NCBI GenBank assembly: GCA_964035015.1
Contig: OZ035999.1
Location: forward strand, 3,023,127 to 3,087,126
Length of the DNA stretch: 64,000 bases
DNA from: Corallium rubrum
Lineage: Eukaryota; Cnidaria; Anthozoa; Scleralcyonacea; Coralliidae
Direction: 5' to 3'
This document shows positions 36,101 through 45,479 of this stretch, one piece after another. Within the stretch, counting starts at the first letter, position 1. Each line of letters starts with the position of its first letter. The notes beneath the pieces are model-generated. The model was not told the origin of the DNA. It searched no databases and was given only the letters and a program-made list of their open reading frames with translations. Both the position numbers and the translations under genes were made by a program.

Positions 36101-39100
36101 CTAATACCGCCATTCCCTCTCAGTAAATATATATACTTTGTTGCGCTATTCGAAGTCTTTAAATGTAGCTCTTTAATTTTGGTTTATTTTAAACAACTGT
36201 ATATAATAATCTCTTAACTTAGGACTGGCTGAAACCGGGCGGTCGTTTGCTTGTCACTACTTACTGTTCAAGTGACAAAGGTTCATCTTCAGCAAGATTT
36301 CAAGCTTATGTAAGTGAAAGACATTATAACTTGGTGGATGTTCCAACCCAAAAAAAGGTCAGTAACCGTAACAACTAAATTCTCAAGACTATATTAAAGC
36401 CTGGTTTTCATATGTCGCCGATCGTCGGCGATTTGTGATTTAGATGCATGTTAAAACGGGAAGTGCAGCAGCATGTTAAGTAATAAAGAACAATGCAGAA
36501 AAGCAGTGCTTTTATTCTTTTACTTAACATGCATCTAAATCATGGGTCGGCGACGATCGGCGACCATCGGTGACATATGAGAACCAGGCTTAATGTTATT
36601 TATGGATTAGCACTCGCGTGAGTGTTATCGGGATTCAGGGGCTCTGGAAGCTTTTGAAAGTTGTGGGTGTCCTGCGTCTGGCAGAATGCCATAAACATGG
36701 CCACGCCCTTCATAGAATATAATAGATAACTAATAACTATATTTATTATTTGGCTGGGTTTGATTTCCGGTCCGTACGCTAAACGACGCACGCTGATTGG
36801 TTCCTGAGAGGTCGGGATTTTACGATATTGACCTCGGGGTCAGTACGCTTTTTTCTCGGCCCTGTAAGTTTTGGCGGGAACATTTCTGAGTTGATTTGAA
36901 TACAAATAAAAGAGAAATAGGTATCTTCATTCAAATATTCTGAACAATAAAATGTGTTGGAACATCACTGCTGGTTTTCTTTAAAGCTGTTTATCTAAAA
37001 ACACGACAAATAAAAGCCTAACTGACCAGTGTAAACAAGAAGGCCAAGACGCGACACGAAAAAGTCAACAGGTAAGGTAAACAGCATACTCCGAAGACGA
37101 AAACAACGCTCGAAACTTAAAAATAAAATGAACCAATAGCCATATAATAAATTCCTTATTAACCTCGTTTGCTCGGTCTGTGCTACCTCGCTCCTTCGTC
37201 GCTCGGCCTGTACGAAAACCTCAGGCAAATGCTTTCCCGTACAGACCTCGCACTCGGTTAATAAGTCTTTAATATATATATATACATAACATACAAGATA
37301 ACATCACAAGTTCAGAACAACTTTAAGAAATTTTATTATTAAACAATACACTATATATACACTATAAAATACTTACTGTCGTGGCAATAGAAGCGTTCCT
37401 AAAATAATTGTGCAGTTGTATTCCTCACGTTGAACAATTCATTTGATGAAAATATTGCTAAACTTCCTGTTTTGAATTATGTTTTGAATTTGATTGGTGT
37501 TTGGCAAATAATCCTTTTTCTTATTGGTTATTCAAAAACCAGGAACCAATCAAATTCAAAACAGGAAGTTTAGCAATAATAAACAGGAAGTTGATCAAAT
37601 GAATTGATCAATTTGAACAAACGAATTGCACAATTATTTTAGGAACGCTTCTATTGCCACGATAGTAAGTATAAAAAAAACCCGAAAAGATGTACTTCGC
37701 GTCAACAACACCAATTATCAATTTGTTTAAAATTTGCTAAAATATTGTGGGTGTCCTTCTTATGTAGGACACCCACAGTCCAGAAAGTGCGGGTGTCTGG
37801 ACATCCGCACACCCGCTACTTCCAGAGCCCCTGTCGGGATTTACATCCACGAGTTCACTAACAAGGAACGAGAAATTAAATACTGCTCGAAGTATTTAAT
37901 TTGAGTTCTTTGTTAGTGAACGAGTGAATGTAAATCCTGATAAAACACGAACAAAAGAGTGCTTTAAACATTTTAATATTCAATTTGAGTACACTGGATA
38001 TGGAATTTACGCTTGCGAAATGAGTGACACTGATCACGCTGGAAATTTACAAGGTATCTTTGCTTATATTTCCTCGCTTAAGAACAAGTCTCTTATAGAA
38101 ATATCTAAATTACAGTTTACCTTAAGAAATTGTAATATTCCAAACTGTTCACTATTTTGTATTCCTCGGTATCGCAATTTCAAAAATTTGGGCAACCGTG
38201 CTTTATTACTCACGTGTAATTAAATTTACAGTAACAACGCATGACTGAGCGTTGCCATCACATAACATCACGTGGTGCAAATTATCCAATCAGAACTCAG
38301 AAAATACATCAGTGTGGGGAAAATTGACTATTAAATGTGTTTATCATATATTTTAATTTTATTTTTAATATTATTGTTTCTTATTAATTCTTGCAATGGT
38401 ATTTGTTTTAGTACCTCGAAGAAGCTGGATTTGAGCAAGTACATGCTGAAGATACGACCGGAGAGTTTGTAAAAATCCTGGAAAACGAACTAACTACTTT
38501 CCAAAAGTACAAAGACCAGTTTCTCAAGGTAGTTTTAGAAAATTATATCTCAAGCTCATTAATAATTCATGAGGAAAACACAAAGGAAATCAGTACCGTG
38601 TCGGTGGTTTGGATATCGGAGGAAGAAATTACATAAATTAAGCAAACTTTTACCCTGATTTTCTCTTAAAATACTGATTTGTTTGAGATGCTATATCATA
38701 CACTCGGAGGAGTGTTTCATCAGGATATCCAAACACTTCGAAGTTTGTTCAAAAACCTCGGCTTCGCCTCAGTTTTCAACAAACGTCTCAGTGTTTGGAT
38801 ATCCTGATGAAACACTCCTCCTCGTGTATGATATATTACATCAATACTTTGTGTAATCTCAGCCTTCGGCTAATCGGCTTCGGCAGATAACACAGACTTC
38901 GACCTTGGTCATGTAACTCTTGATATAAAAAGGTCTCATCCAATAATTGTTTATTATTATTATACATTCAAATTTCGTTCTGGTTCCTTATTGGTCAACA
39001 TACTCCTGTCAATTCTCAATGTACGATAGCTGTGGTGTCGATTTAGGGACCTTGAGATGCTAAGACGACAACGGCAGTTGAAAAGCAACATAAATTTTAC

Positions 39101-40665
39101 TATTTAAAGTTCACATGACATGAAAATTGACCTCGGCTTTTTATTTTTGTTTTTGATAGAACATTTAAAATAATGGAAAATGGCTTTTACGTAATAGTTC
39201 AGAGGACTTTACCGGAATTTCAAAGTCCGAGTGCTTTTTAATGCACGAGGGCTTTGTAATCCCGGTAAAGTCCGACGTCGAGTATTTGAACTGACTTCTC
39301 AAACTCAAAACTCCGAAGATACCTCTGAAACGTAATATAATTTGCCTTATTTCAAAGTACTAGTACTTTTCCTCCGATTTCAAAGCACTGATTAAACATT
39401 AATTTCTTTTGTTTTTGGTTCATGAATTATTAGTGAGTTTTAAAAATGCCTTTCAGATCTTATCCCATTCTTGAGTTATCAACTACAAAATTTCAGCTAT
39501 GACGTCATTAGTCGTGCATAGCATAAAATGGAAAATCAACTATATCTTCTCATTAGTTTAACTAAACTGGCTCAAATTACTCAGAAGTACGGTAGGGTCT
39601 AGAATGAATACGTCGGCAAAGTTTAAGTCAGTTTGATCAAACCAATGAGAAGATATAGTTAATTTTCCGTTTTATGCACAACTAATGACGTCATAGCTGA
39701 AATGTTGTAGTCAATAACTCAAAAATGGGATGAGATCAGAAAGTTATGTATAAGCCATTTTCCATTATTTTAAATGTTCTTTCAAAAACGATAATAAAAG
39801 ACGGGGGTGAATTTTCATGTCATGTGCACTTTAAAGGAGTCGCGGTTAACTGATAATTATATTTGATATTTGAAGCTAGTTTAATGACTTTAAAACGCCT
39901 CAGTACTGTTAAAATGATTGTAGTGTCTGTATTGAAATCAGTCTCTAGCAACAATTCCCAACGTTTGGTGAGTTGACGTCGTTCTGAATACGTGAAAATG
40001 CTCTAAGTGGCGTTGTAAAGAACGAGGATGATGTTAAGATTACTCTTGGGGACTAAAAATGATTTATTCGCTTTGTTTTGCAAAAAGAATTATTTTGTCT
40101 GAAAGACGTCGTCGTTGAGCTTGACGTCGTAGATATTGGACGAAGGCGTCCAAAAAAGATTGGACGCTAATGACGTCATCACCTCAAAGCGCGCGAAAAT
40201 TATAGTCTTTCACTTTGCTTGCATCTCACTGTTAGTAACACCGCTGCCAAACATTTCGCGCATGTGCGACGTCCGAGCTCGTCCCAGGTTCGTCCTCAGG
40301 AAAAGAGCTGGAAAACACTGAAATTTGGACTTGTCCAAGAGTCCGAGACAAAAGTTAAAATTATAAGCATACTACCAAAAAGATAAGGTAGGTAATTTGT
40401 GCATGGCTTCTTTGTCAATATTGTAACATATTCTGAATTTACCCCTTCGTAATTTTCTTTACCCTTTTTTTAAAACACAAATGAATAGTCGAGCCTTACT
40501 TAGTCTTCACTTTCTGGTTGTTGTCGCCACGGCTAGTTCCCACTTCTCTTGCAATGTTTATTCCAGCGAATTCACGCATGCGCAAACGTTTGGCAGCGGT
40601 GTTACTGTTAGTATGCCTATTTTGGCTGAGGTGGATAACATTGGCCTAGGTCTGGATAATTCTTG

Positions 40666-40745
<80 letters not shown>

Positions 40746-40930
40746 GTGTGGGTTTTTGGTCTACGAAACGCAAAGAGTGCTCGATAACATATAGTTAGAG
40801 CAAATATAGATTTTCGCTTACCTCAAAAGTCTGCTACAGGCTGTTTCATCTAAAAAAGAATCTTCAGGCAGATCTGCCTGAAGATTCTTTTTTAGATGAA
40901 ACAGCCTGTAGCAGACTTTTGAGGTAAGCG

Positions 40931-40994
<64 letters not shown>

Positions 40995-41261
40995 ATATAT
41001 GATATATATGATATGATATATATATATATATATATATATATCATACTCAGGCGAATCCAATAATTCTTAAATTAATACATGAAACCGCTTAATTCTAAAT
41101 TTGTTGAAATTTCGTTTTAATACACTTAATTGTATCTGTCAATATAGGATTTCTCCGTGGAAGATTACTACACAATTGTTAATGGCTGGGCAGACAAACT
41201 ATTGCGATGCAGCGAAGGAGATTTTAAAACTGGAGAATTTTTTGGAGTAAAACCCACGTAA
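25040..41261 (+). CDS. PMT: Phosphoethanolamine N-methyltransferase, two methyltransferase domains
   Basis: Ten exons: 25040-25236, 26938-27096, 31322-31610, 33244-33426, 33882-33971, 34189-34278, 35112-35234, 36223-36357, 38412-38528, 41148-41261. Joined, they give an open frame of 1497 nt, 498 aa, about the length of plant PEAMT. The enzyme methylates phosphoethanolamine to phosphocholine with S-adenosylmethionine in the cytosol. Domain 1: motif [14 protein letters not shown] (58-70), then [15 protein letters not shown] and [10 protein letters not shown], as in plants. Linker: [19 protein letters not shown], with Tyr250 at the place of the catalytic Tyr19 of the Plasmodium enzyme. Domain 2: VLDIGSGLG (290-298), [25 protein letters not shown] with the dyad His at 365, and [15 protein letters not shown] (378-392). 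Exons 4-10 are all multiples of three in phase 0. The first donor is at 25237, not the in-frame GT at 25241, because only it gives the family motif GIGRFTG. Family identity is sure; which methylation step each domain does is not. Confidence 0.95.
25370..26835. repeat. 22-bp minisatellite AGGTAGGATGAGGTGG-AATATG
   Basis: About 65 purine-rich units filling most of PMT intron 1 (25237-26937), with many single-base variants, half units and higher-order blocks (for example similar runs at 25610-25760 and 26050-26200). The plus strand is almost pure G/A/T. Confidence 0.95.
27195..27363. mobile_element. 169-bp MITE, ends TATAGAGCGTTTTCA
   Basis: Ends TATAGAGCGTTTTCACTC and GATGAAAACGCTCTATA, TA at both outer edges, with internal GTACACCAATATGGCCGCC direct repeats. 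PMT intron 2. Confidence 0.75.
27512..27877. mobile_element. hAT-type non-autonomous element with 8-bp TSD
   Basis: Ends CAGGGACGTAGCCA and TGGCTACGTGCCTG, flanked by perfect ATTTATTC duplications (27504-27511, 27878-27885). Contains GGGGGGCATGCCCCCGGACC. PMT intron 2. Confidence 0.9.
27924..29093. mobile_element. hAT-type element, 1.17 kb, 8-bp TSD, carrying a nested insertion
   Basis: Ends CAGGGGCGGCGG and CCGCCGCCCCTG, flanked by perfect CATTGGGC (27916-27923, 29094-29101). About 500 bp of it is the hairpin insertion 28262-28747. No transposase frame. PMT intron 2. Confidence 0.88.
28249..28760. mobile_element. Giant hairpin insertion with 12-14-bp TSD
   Basis: TAAAAGTTACACTA occurs at 28248-28261 and 28748-28761. 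Between are two nearly perfect arms of about 200 bp (28263-28463 and 28508-28708), each with GACGTTTCGAGCGAAGG, and a one-sided tail (CAACCGTGGCCGACGC) at right. The long, non-standard TSD and one-sided tail fit target-primed retrotransposition, possibly Penelope-like, rather than cut-and-paste. Confidence 0.75.
29344..29530. mobile_element. ACGTTTCGAGCGAAGG hairpin element
   Basis: TAACGTTTCGAGCGAAGG, then CTTCGTCAGAGAGAAACG and their complements, then a tail ACTCCTACGTTCTCTG, CGGCAGTATATCTAACC and TGCCTACGCAGCACGCTAC matching 41618-41836. Confidence 0.75.
29534..29706. mobile_element. MITE, ends GGTTTCCATATAGCCGT / ACGGCTACATGGAGACC
   Basis: Arms share GAGCCGGCGGCATGGCTGC and its complement. 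Outer ends resemble the AAGCCTGGTTCTCAT family. Confidence 0.7.
29963..30296 (-). mobile_element. Decayed mariner-like element
   Basis: Bounded on the left by TA and a CAGGGTGTCCCGAAA-type end and containing the transposase N-terminal fragment; right end replaced by another MITE. It also carries a 14-bp C run near 29987-30000. Confidence 0.5.
30087..30293 (-). pseudogene. N-terminal fragment of a Tc1/mariner-type transposase
   Basis: A 68-residue minus-strand frame begins [20 protein letters not shown] and continues [19 protein letters not shown], the helix-turn-helix N terminus often annotated DUF4817 in eukaryotic transposases. No catalytic domain follows. Downstream of it, at 29965, is a terminal-repeat-like CAGGGTGTCCCGAAAA preceded by TA. 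Its other end is lost: a TTAA-type MITE (30297-30756) abuts the start codon. A decayed internally deleted element. Confidence 0.6.
30297..30756. mobile_element. Palindromic TTAA-type MITE
   Basis: Ends TTAAAGTGCCTATGAAGCG and its complement; arms as in 9177-9650. It truncates the mariner remnant to its left. PMT intron 2. Confidence 0.8.
30965..31060. mobile_element. hAT-family fragment
   Basis: AGAATGCCGGAAATGGC and GGGGGCATACCCCCGGACC match the interior of 27512-27877; ends are missing. Confidence 0.6.
31800..32411. mobile_element. Two adjacent inverted-repeat elements in PMT intron 3
   Basis: 31800-32247 is bounded by AATATAGAGGGCAAAATT and ATTTTGCCCGCTATATT. 32251-32411 is a hairpin with arms TCGTAAAATTAAGGTTTAA and its complement around CTCGTCGCTTCGCGACTCG. 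Confidence 0.65.
32440..32790. mobile_element. TTAA-type MITE, right end truncated
   Basis: AAAGTGCCTATATAAAACG and CATCTTTTGCAGTTTTTC match 9177-9650; the returning arm stops near TAGCTCATTATGCACC. PMT intron 3. Confidence 0.65.
33139..33222. repeat. (TGAT)n tract
   Basis: Imperfect tetranucleotide run ending about 20 bp before the acceptor of PMT exon 4. Confidence 0.85.
33479..33758. repeat. ATTACATTTAG repeat passing into (CACTG)n
   Basis: An imperfect 10-12-bp ATTACATTTAGATT repeat (33479-33606) runs through TTGCA units into about 28 CACTG pentamers. PMT intron 4. Confidence 0.9.
34373..34915 (-). mobile_element. tRNA-derived SINE with a tandemly repeated body
   Basis: Minus strand: tRNA-like head at 34915-34845 with A box TAGCTAAGTGG and B box GGTTCGATTC, then a body with CTGGTGTTAGACAGAG. 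The body unit (about 122 bp) is present 3 to 4 times at 34373-34800. PMT intron 6. Body fragments elsewhere: 535-600, 24815-24880, 52410-52450. Confidence 0.7.
35405..36032. repeat. Compound pentanucleotide array, six unit types
   Basis: Blocks in order: CAACA (35405-35512), CTCAA (35513-35741, about 45 units), CACTG (35749-35835), CAATG (35836-35872), then interleaved CAGTA and CAGCA (35878-36032). It fills most of PMT intron 7, ending 190 bp before exon 8. Open frames here are artefacts. Confidence 0.95.
36398..36590. mobile_element. MITE, ends AAGCCTGGTTTTCATATG, TTAA flanks
   Basis: Ends AGCCTGGTTTTCATATG and CATATGAGAACCAGGCT with TTAA outside. About 90% alike to 49676-49850, including GATGCATGTTAAAACGGG. 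PMT intron 8. Confidence 0.8.
37370..37672. mobile_element. MITE, ends TACTTACTGTCGTGGCAAT
   Basis: Arms of about 45 bp (GTGGCAATAGAAGCGTTCC and complement) plus an inner inverted CAGGAAGTTTAGCAATA. PMT intron 8. Confidence 0.75.
38692..38835. repeat. Hairpin with about 55-bp arms
   Basis: ATATCATACACTCGGAGG ... GGATATCCAAACACT returns as its complement around CCTCGGCTTCGCCTC. PMT intron 9. Confidence 0.7.
39046..40135. mobile_element. GGGACCTT element carrying a nested TTAA-type foldback
   Basis: Left GGGACCTTGAGATGCTAAG and internal AGTGGCGTTGTAAAGAACG match 49180-49894. The foldback 39108-39833 (TTTAAAGTTCACATGACATG to CATGTCATGTGCACTTTAA) splits it at a TTAA. The far right end is decayed. 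PMT intron 9. Confidence 0.65.
40665..41042. repeat. 126-bp perfect palindrome between two (TA)n tracts
   Basis: (TA)n at 40665-40744 and 40935-41042 flank 40810-40935, in which the two 63-base halves are exact complements with no spacer, centred on GCAGATCTGC (40872/40873). PMT intron 9, about 100 bp before the last exon. Confidence 0.9.
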
Positions 41262-41330
41262 AGCAAACATGCAGGCAGATTTCGTGGAGAACGTATTCTG
41301 AAAGCTACAGTTATATACCAGAAATATGAA

Positions 41331-41336
41331 ATTAAA
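41331..41336 (+). promoter_or_regulatory. Possible poly(A) signal of PMT
   Basis: ATTAAA lies 70 bp after the PMT stop codon, with another at about 41356. This is a common variant signal at a plausible distance; the A-rich context means it could be chance. Confidence 0.35.
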
Positions 41337-41617
41337 AAAAAGTGGCCATCATTAAAATTATGGTTAATGTGGAATAACGTTTATTCGAGAAAATTAAAAT
41401 ATGTACAGTGATATATTTTAGAATACATCCGTCGATATCTACTCAAATATGATATCCAATTCTAATTTTGTTATTGGTCAAAAAAATACATTAACTTTGA
41501 AAGCATGCCACGCTGTGAAGCCGTATTGAACTCAAGTGAAATGGCAACATAATATGATTATCTTCAACTATTTTGGTGTTATAACACTTTATAACGAACT
41601 AAGATTCACTTCGAAAT

Positions 41618-41836
41618 ATAGTAAGGTTAGATATACTGCCGAAACAGAGAACGTAGGAGTCTAACGTTTCGAGCGAAGGCCCTTCGTCAGGCCCTTCACG
41701 TTTCTCTCTGACAAAGGGCCTTCGCTCGAAACGTTAGACTCCTACGTTCTCTGTTTCGGCAGTATATCTAACCTTACTATATTTCGATTGTTGTTTCTAC
41801 ACTGCCTGCGCAGCACGCTACTGTTATTACACTATT
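41618..41836. mobile_element. ACGTTTCGAGCGAAGG hairpin element, best copy
   Basis: Arms ATATAGTAAGGTTAGATAT ... CGTAGGAGTCTAACGTTTCG return as complement, then a one-sided tail GATTGTTGTTTCTACACTG to GTTATTACACTATT. About 350 bp after the PMT stop. Confidence 0.75.
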
Positions 41837-42557
41837 AAGATTCACTTCATTTGTTACAAGATTGAAAATCATGAAAAATTAATATATTTTTTAAATCAAT
41901 CGATAAAATTAGAATTTGATATCATATTTGAGCAGATCTTGACGCGTGCATTCTAAAAATATATAACTTTACTCTAATACTAGTTTCTCTACTCTAATAA
42001 AAGTTATACAGTGCACATTAATCATACTTTCAATGATGGCCACTTCTTTTGTCCACCACCTGTATTCCTTAAGGAAAGAAAACCTGGCGATTTTCTTAGG
42101 GAAGAACAATGGTGTCGAAATGGCAAACGGGATGGCGCTTCGCGCAAAAGTATCAGTGTGAAAAGCAATGCTGGTGTGTTCCAAGCAAGATAAAAGCACA
42201 TGAAAAAGAACATAAAATAATGGTTTGCAAATTCGCCAAAAATCAGCAGATTAATCATAAAGATTGACTGGCACCATCCGTGATTTTGTTTTAATCCATC
42301 TTGTGGTTCGCTCTAACGAAGAATTATTTAACAAGGGATTGGTCATAAATTACCTGGCAATTTATGACCAGTCACCAAACGTTTGAATCAATATACCATT
42401 TTGACGATACATCGTCTCTATTGCCAACACACCACCTCATAAAATTGTTTCTAATATATTTTTAGAATTTGAGATTTATGTTCGAGTTGGACGGAAGATC
42501 ACTTGAACAGTGAACGTCATATGTTAATATTTTTTATATAAATTTACTCCTAGGCCT

Positions 42558-43410
42558 TGTTTACATTTGGAGGGTGACCCTTCGAGAAGGGTTACTCTCA
42601 AGTATTTTCTCCTTCCGTGCTTCGTTTACATGAGTGCTCAGGTGACCCTGCTAGCCGGTAACGCTATCAGCTTGCTAGGGTAACCCTATTAGTTTGCTAG
42701 GGAAACGCTCAGCTTGCTGGGGCTTAGCCTATCAGATTGGTTGCAAAACCCTATCAGCTTGCTAGGGTAACCTTATCAGCTTGCTAGGGTAATCCTATCA
42801 GCTTGTTAGGGTAACTCTATCAGCGTGCTAAGGTAACCTTATCAGCTTGCTAGGGTAACCCCATCAGCTAGGATTACCCTATCAGCTTGTTAGTGTAACT
42901 CTATCAGCATGCTAAGGTAACCCTGTCAGCTTGCTAGGGTAACCCTATCAGCTTGCTAGGGTAACCCTATCAGCTTGCTGGGCTAACCTTATCAGTTTGC
43001 TAAGGTAACCCTATCAGCTTGCTAGGGTAACCCTATCAGCTTGCTAGGGTAACCCTATCAGCTTGCTAGGGTAACCCTATCAGCTTGCTAGGGTAACCTT
43101 ATCAGTTTGCTAAGGTAACCCTATCAGCTTGCTAAGGTAACCCTATCAGCTTGCTGGGCTAACCTTATCAGCTTCTAAGGCAACTCTATCAGCTTGTTAA
43201 GGTAATTGCTAGGGTAACCCTATCAGCTTGCTAGGGTAACCCTATCAGCTTGGTAAGTAACCTTATCAGCTTTCTAGGTTAACCACTTAACCCTATCATG
43301 CGGCTTGCTAGGGATAACCCTATCAACTTGCTTAGGGGTATCATATCAAATTACTAGGGATAACCCTATCAGCTACTTTCTGTGAACAAGGACTATCTAT
43401 TGACTCTTCT
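42558..43410. repeat. 22-bp minisatellite GGGTAACCCTATCAGCTTGCTA
   Basis: About 33 units from about 42640 to 43375. The unit contains a short palindrome AGGGTAACCCT. Flanks 42558-42620 and 43380-43410 match the element at 24000-24155, so the array grew inside a transposon. Confidence 0.9.
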
Positions 43411-43565
43411 CTCTTAAACAGAGTATTACAATTAAGAAATAAAAAATGGCTGTCCATGTTTATATAGCCTGATGTAAACACGGAAGTGAGTTGGAAGAAT
43501 TTGAAAGTTTGTGTGAACGAGTGTTTGCACAAGACTTAAGTAACGTCCCCTGACGTCACAACTGT

Positions 43566-43600
43566 GTTTGCATAGCATAGCATAGCATAGCATAGTATAC
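43566..43600. repeat. (CATAG)n, about six units
   Basis: Short pentanucleotide run. Confidence 0.85.
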
Positions 43601-43872
43601 CCTATTTTATAACTACAGAATATCAACTTTTAATGAATTATTAGATTATACCTCAATGTACGAACTTGACCGGGCGCTTCCTAAGAAGAAACAAATAAGT
43701 AATATTTAAAAAAACTTTAATTAATTAATTAATAAGTAAAATATTAATTTGAAGAAATTGTATTATTTTTGTGACTACCGCTGACCTGTCAGCGGTAGCC
43801 ATAATGTCGGCGTGTTGCTTGCTTGCGCGAGTGTCTTGAACCGCACTTACGTCATACTCGTGCAGCCATCGC

Positions 43873-43976
43873 CATATAGTCAAGAAGATCGCCATTGATC
43901 GCCAAGTATTCGGGAAGTACTCGTCATATAGTCAAGAAGATCGCCATTGATCGCCAAGTATTCGGGAAGTACTCGA
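43873..43976. repeat. Exact 52-bp tandem duplication
   Basis: CATATAGTCAAGAAGATCGC ... GGAAGTACTCGT occurs twice without a difference, upstream of the small-protein candidate. Confidence 0.9.
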
Positions 43977-44045
43977 GTTGTTTTCGTGGCCTCGCGGGGA
44001 ATAAACTAAAGTGAATCAAGTCTTTGCATTTTGGTTGCTCTCTCG

Positions 44046-45237
44046 ATGACAGTTTTGATTTTTGAAAGTGTTAATTATTACTTTGCAAATCTTTTCTTCT
44101 TGGAACGGTTTCTGTCCACATTGATCAGTTTATACAAGGTAAGAAATAGTTTCAAAACTGTGACGTTGTTTATCTTATATACTATATACAAAATCTATAA
44201 GTACTTGGTCGGAAACAGGGTACTGTACTTATAGCAGTACTAGAAATATTCAGCTTTTGCTAGAAGTTGGGCCTTCAACCTTCTTTTATCGAAGAAACTG
44301 CTATATACCTAAATTATTTATAATGATAAAATCGCTTTATAAGTTTAATTTTGGTTGAATTGTGTGTTGTGCTCACTGGTCAGTGACTCATGTTTATACT
44401 GCATGTACACATGTATATATCATACACCAGTGCATACACTAAGAGTGAGAAGTGTGTTTTAACCAACTTCGAGCTAGATGTTTTGATATTAGAGCAAACA
44501 CAACTTTCATTGTTTCGTGATCAAACAAATCAGGAAATTAATTGTTTGATCACATACCAAACCTTTGTCTCGCTTATGATTTTCCTATCTGTTTGGTTTG
44601 TGAATTATTAATGAGTTCGAGAAGTATATATCACAGTGCCCTGTATTTACACTATATACATTGTATATAAGAAATTTATGCTAGGTGGTGTTGGTGGCAT
44701 AGTGGTTAGTGCACGTGCCTTTCACCTCTGCGAGCTGGGTTCAATACCTGCACGGTGCAGTTATCTGATTAAAATAATTCACCTTGGCCACATGTGAGAA
44801 CAGTGCTTCCAGTTTGACTCTACCAAACACCACAGGTTTCCTCCGGGTACTCAGGTTTCCTCCTGTAGTAACACTGGACCAATGAGGGTGGGCCCTTACT
44901 GGAGCTCTGAGGATAACTGTTTAGATATAACTGATAGAGTTATCCAGTATAAATAAGGTTAGATTAATTTAGTTTAAGCAAAATATGTTGGCTGTTACAT
45001 AGACATTACAAAACCTTGACTTGGTGCTTTGTTTACTTGTTTTAGGTGTTGTTCAATATCTTGTATAATGAAATTAAGAAATCAACGTTTGTGGACACCA
45101 GAGCTGCTACAGTGATCCGTCCACAGAATAGTAGATACACCAGAAGTCTAACTCTTGTGAAAGCACTGAAACATTCTATAATCTACATGCCACCAATTGT
45201 ATATTTTGATACTGAAATTGTTGTAAAGCTATTGTGA
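44046..45237 (+). CDS. Candidate two-exon small protein, unrecognised
   Basis: Exon 44046-44138 starts at an ATG and ends at a good donor (AAG then GTAAGA). Exon 45046-45237 follows a pyrimidine-rich acceptor (TTGTTTTAG) and runs to a TGA. Both are phase 0 and join into 94 residues. The N-terminal 40 residues are hydrophobic and aromatic (NYYFANLFFLERFLSTLISLY), then a basic middle (RPQNSRYTRSLTLVKALK) and a hydrophobic C terminus. I do not recognise a family. The intron contains a tRNA-Glu-derived SINE. A 52-bp tandem duplication lies about 70 bp upstream of the ATG. It could be a real small membrane protein, part of a longer gene, or chance; the only evidence is compatible splice sites and phase. 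Confidence 0.3.
44686..44975 (+). mobile_element. tRNA-Glu-derived SINE
   Basis: Head with A box TGGCATAGTGG, CTTTCACC at the anticodon position of tRNA-Glu(UUC), and B box GGTTCAATACC. Body continues GTTTCCTCCTGTAGTAACAC, TGGACCAATGAGGG and AACTGATAGAGTTATCC. The tRNA part cannot form a full acceptor stem, so it is not a tRNA gene. Tails recur at 55160-55735 and 56735-56825. Confidence 0.85.
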
Positions 45238-45479
45238 AGTGCTGGGAAACTTAAAGCCTTGAATATGTTGAAAGCCTTGAAATGAAGAAATATATCTGTT
45301 GAAACTACAATACTGAGTATTGTTGTTCTGTGTTATTTAAAATACTAGCAGAATCACAAAATATCAGTGATGTGCATTACACGTGAATGCCACTGACAGC
45401 ATATTTATGGCAGGTAAAATGTTGTTTTGGAACACAATGTTGATTATCTCGAGTGATTAATTCTTTGAAAGTTTTCAAG

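Noticed and set aside
42640..43375. Interstitial telomere repeat (TAACCCTA)
   Set aside because: The word occurs once per 22-bp unit and not in tandem; the rest of the unit is not telomeric.
44690..44765. tRNA-Glu gene
   Set aside because: A and B boxes fit, but acceptor and T arms do not pair and a SINE body follows.
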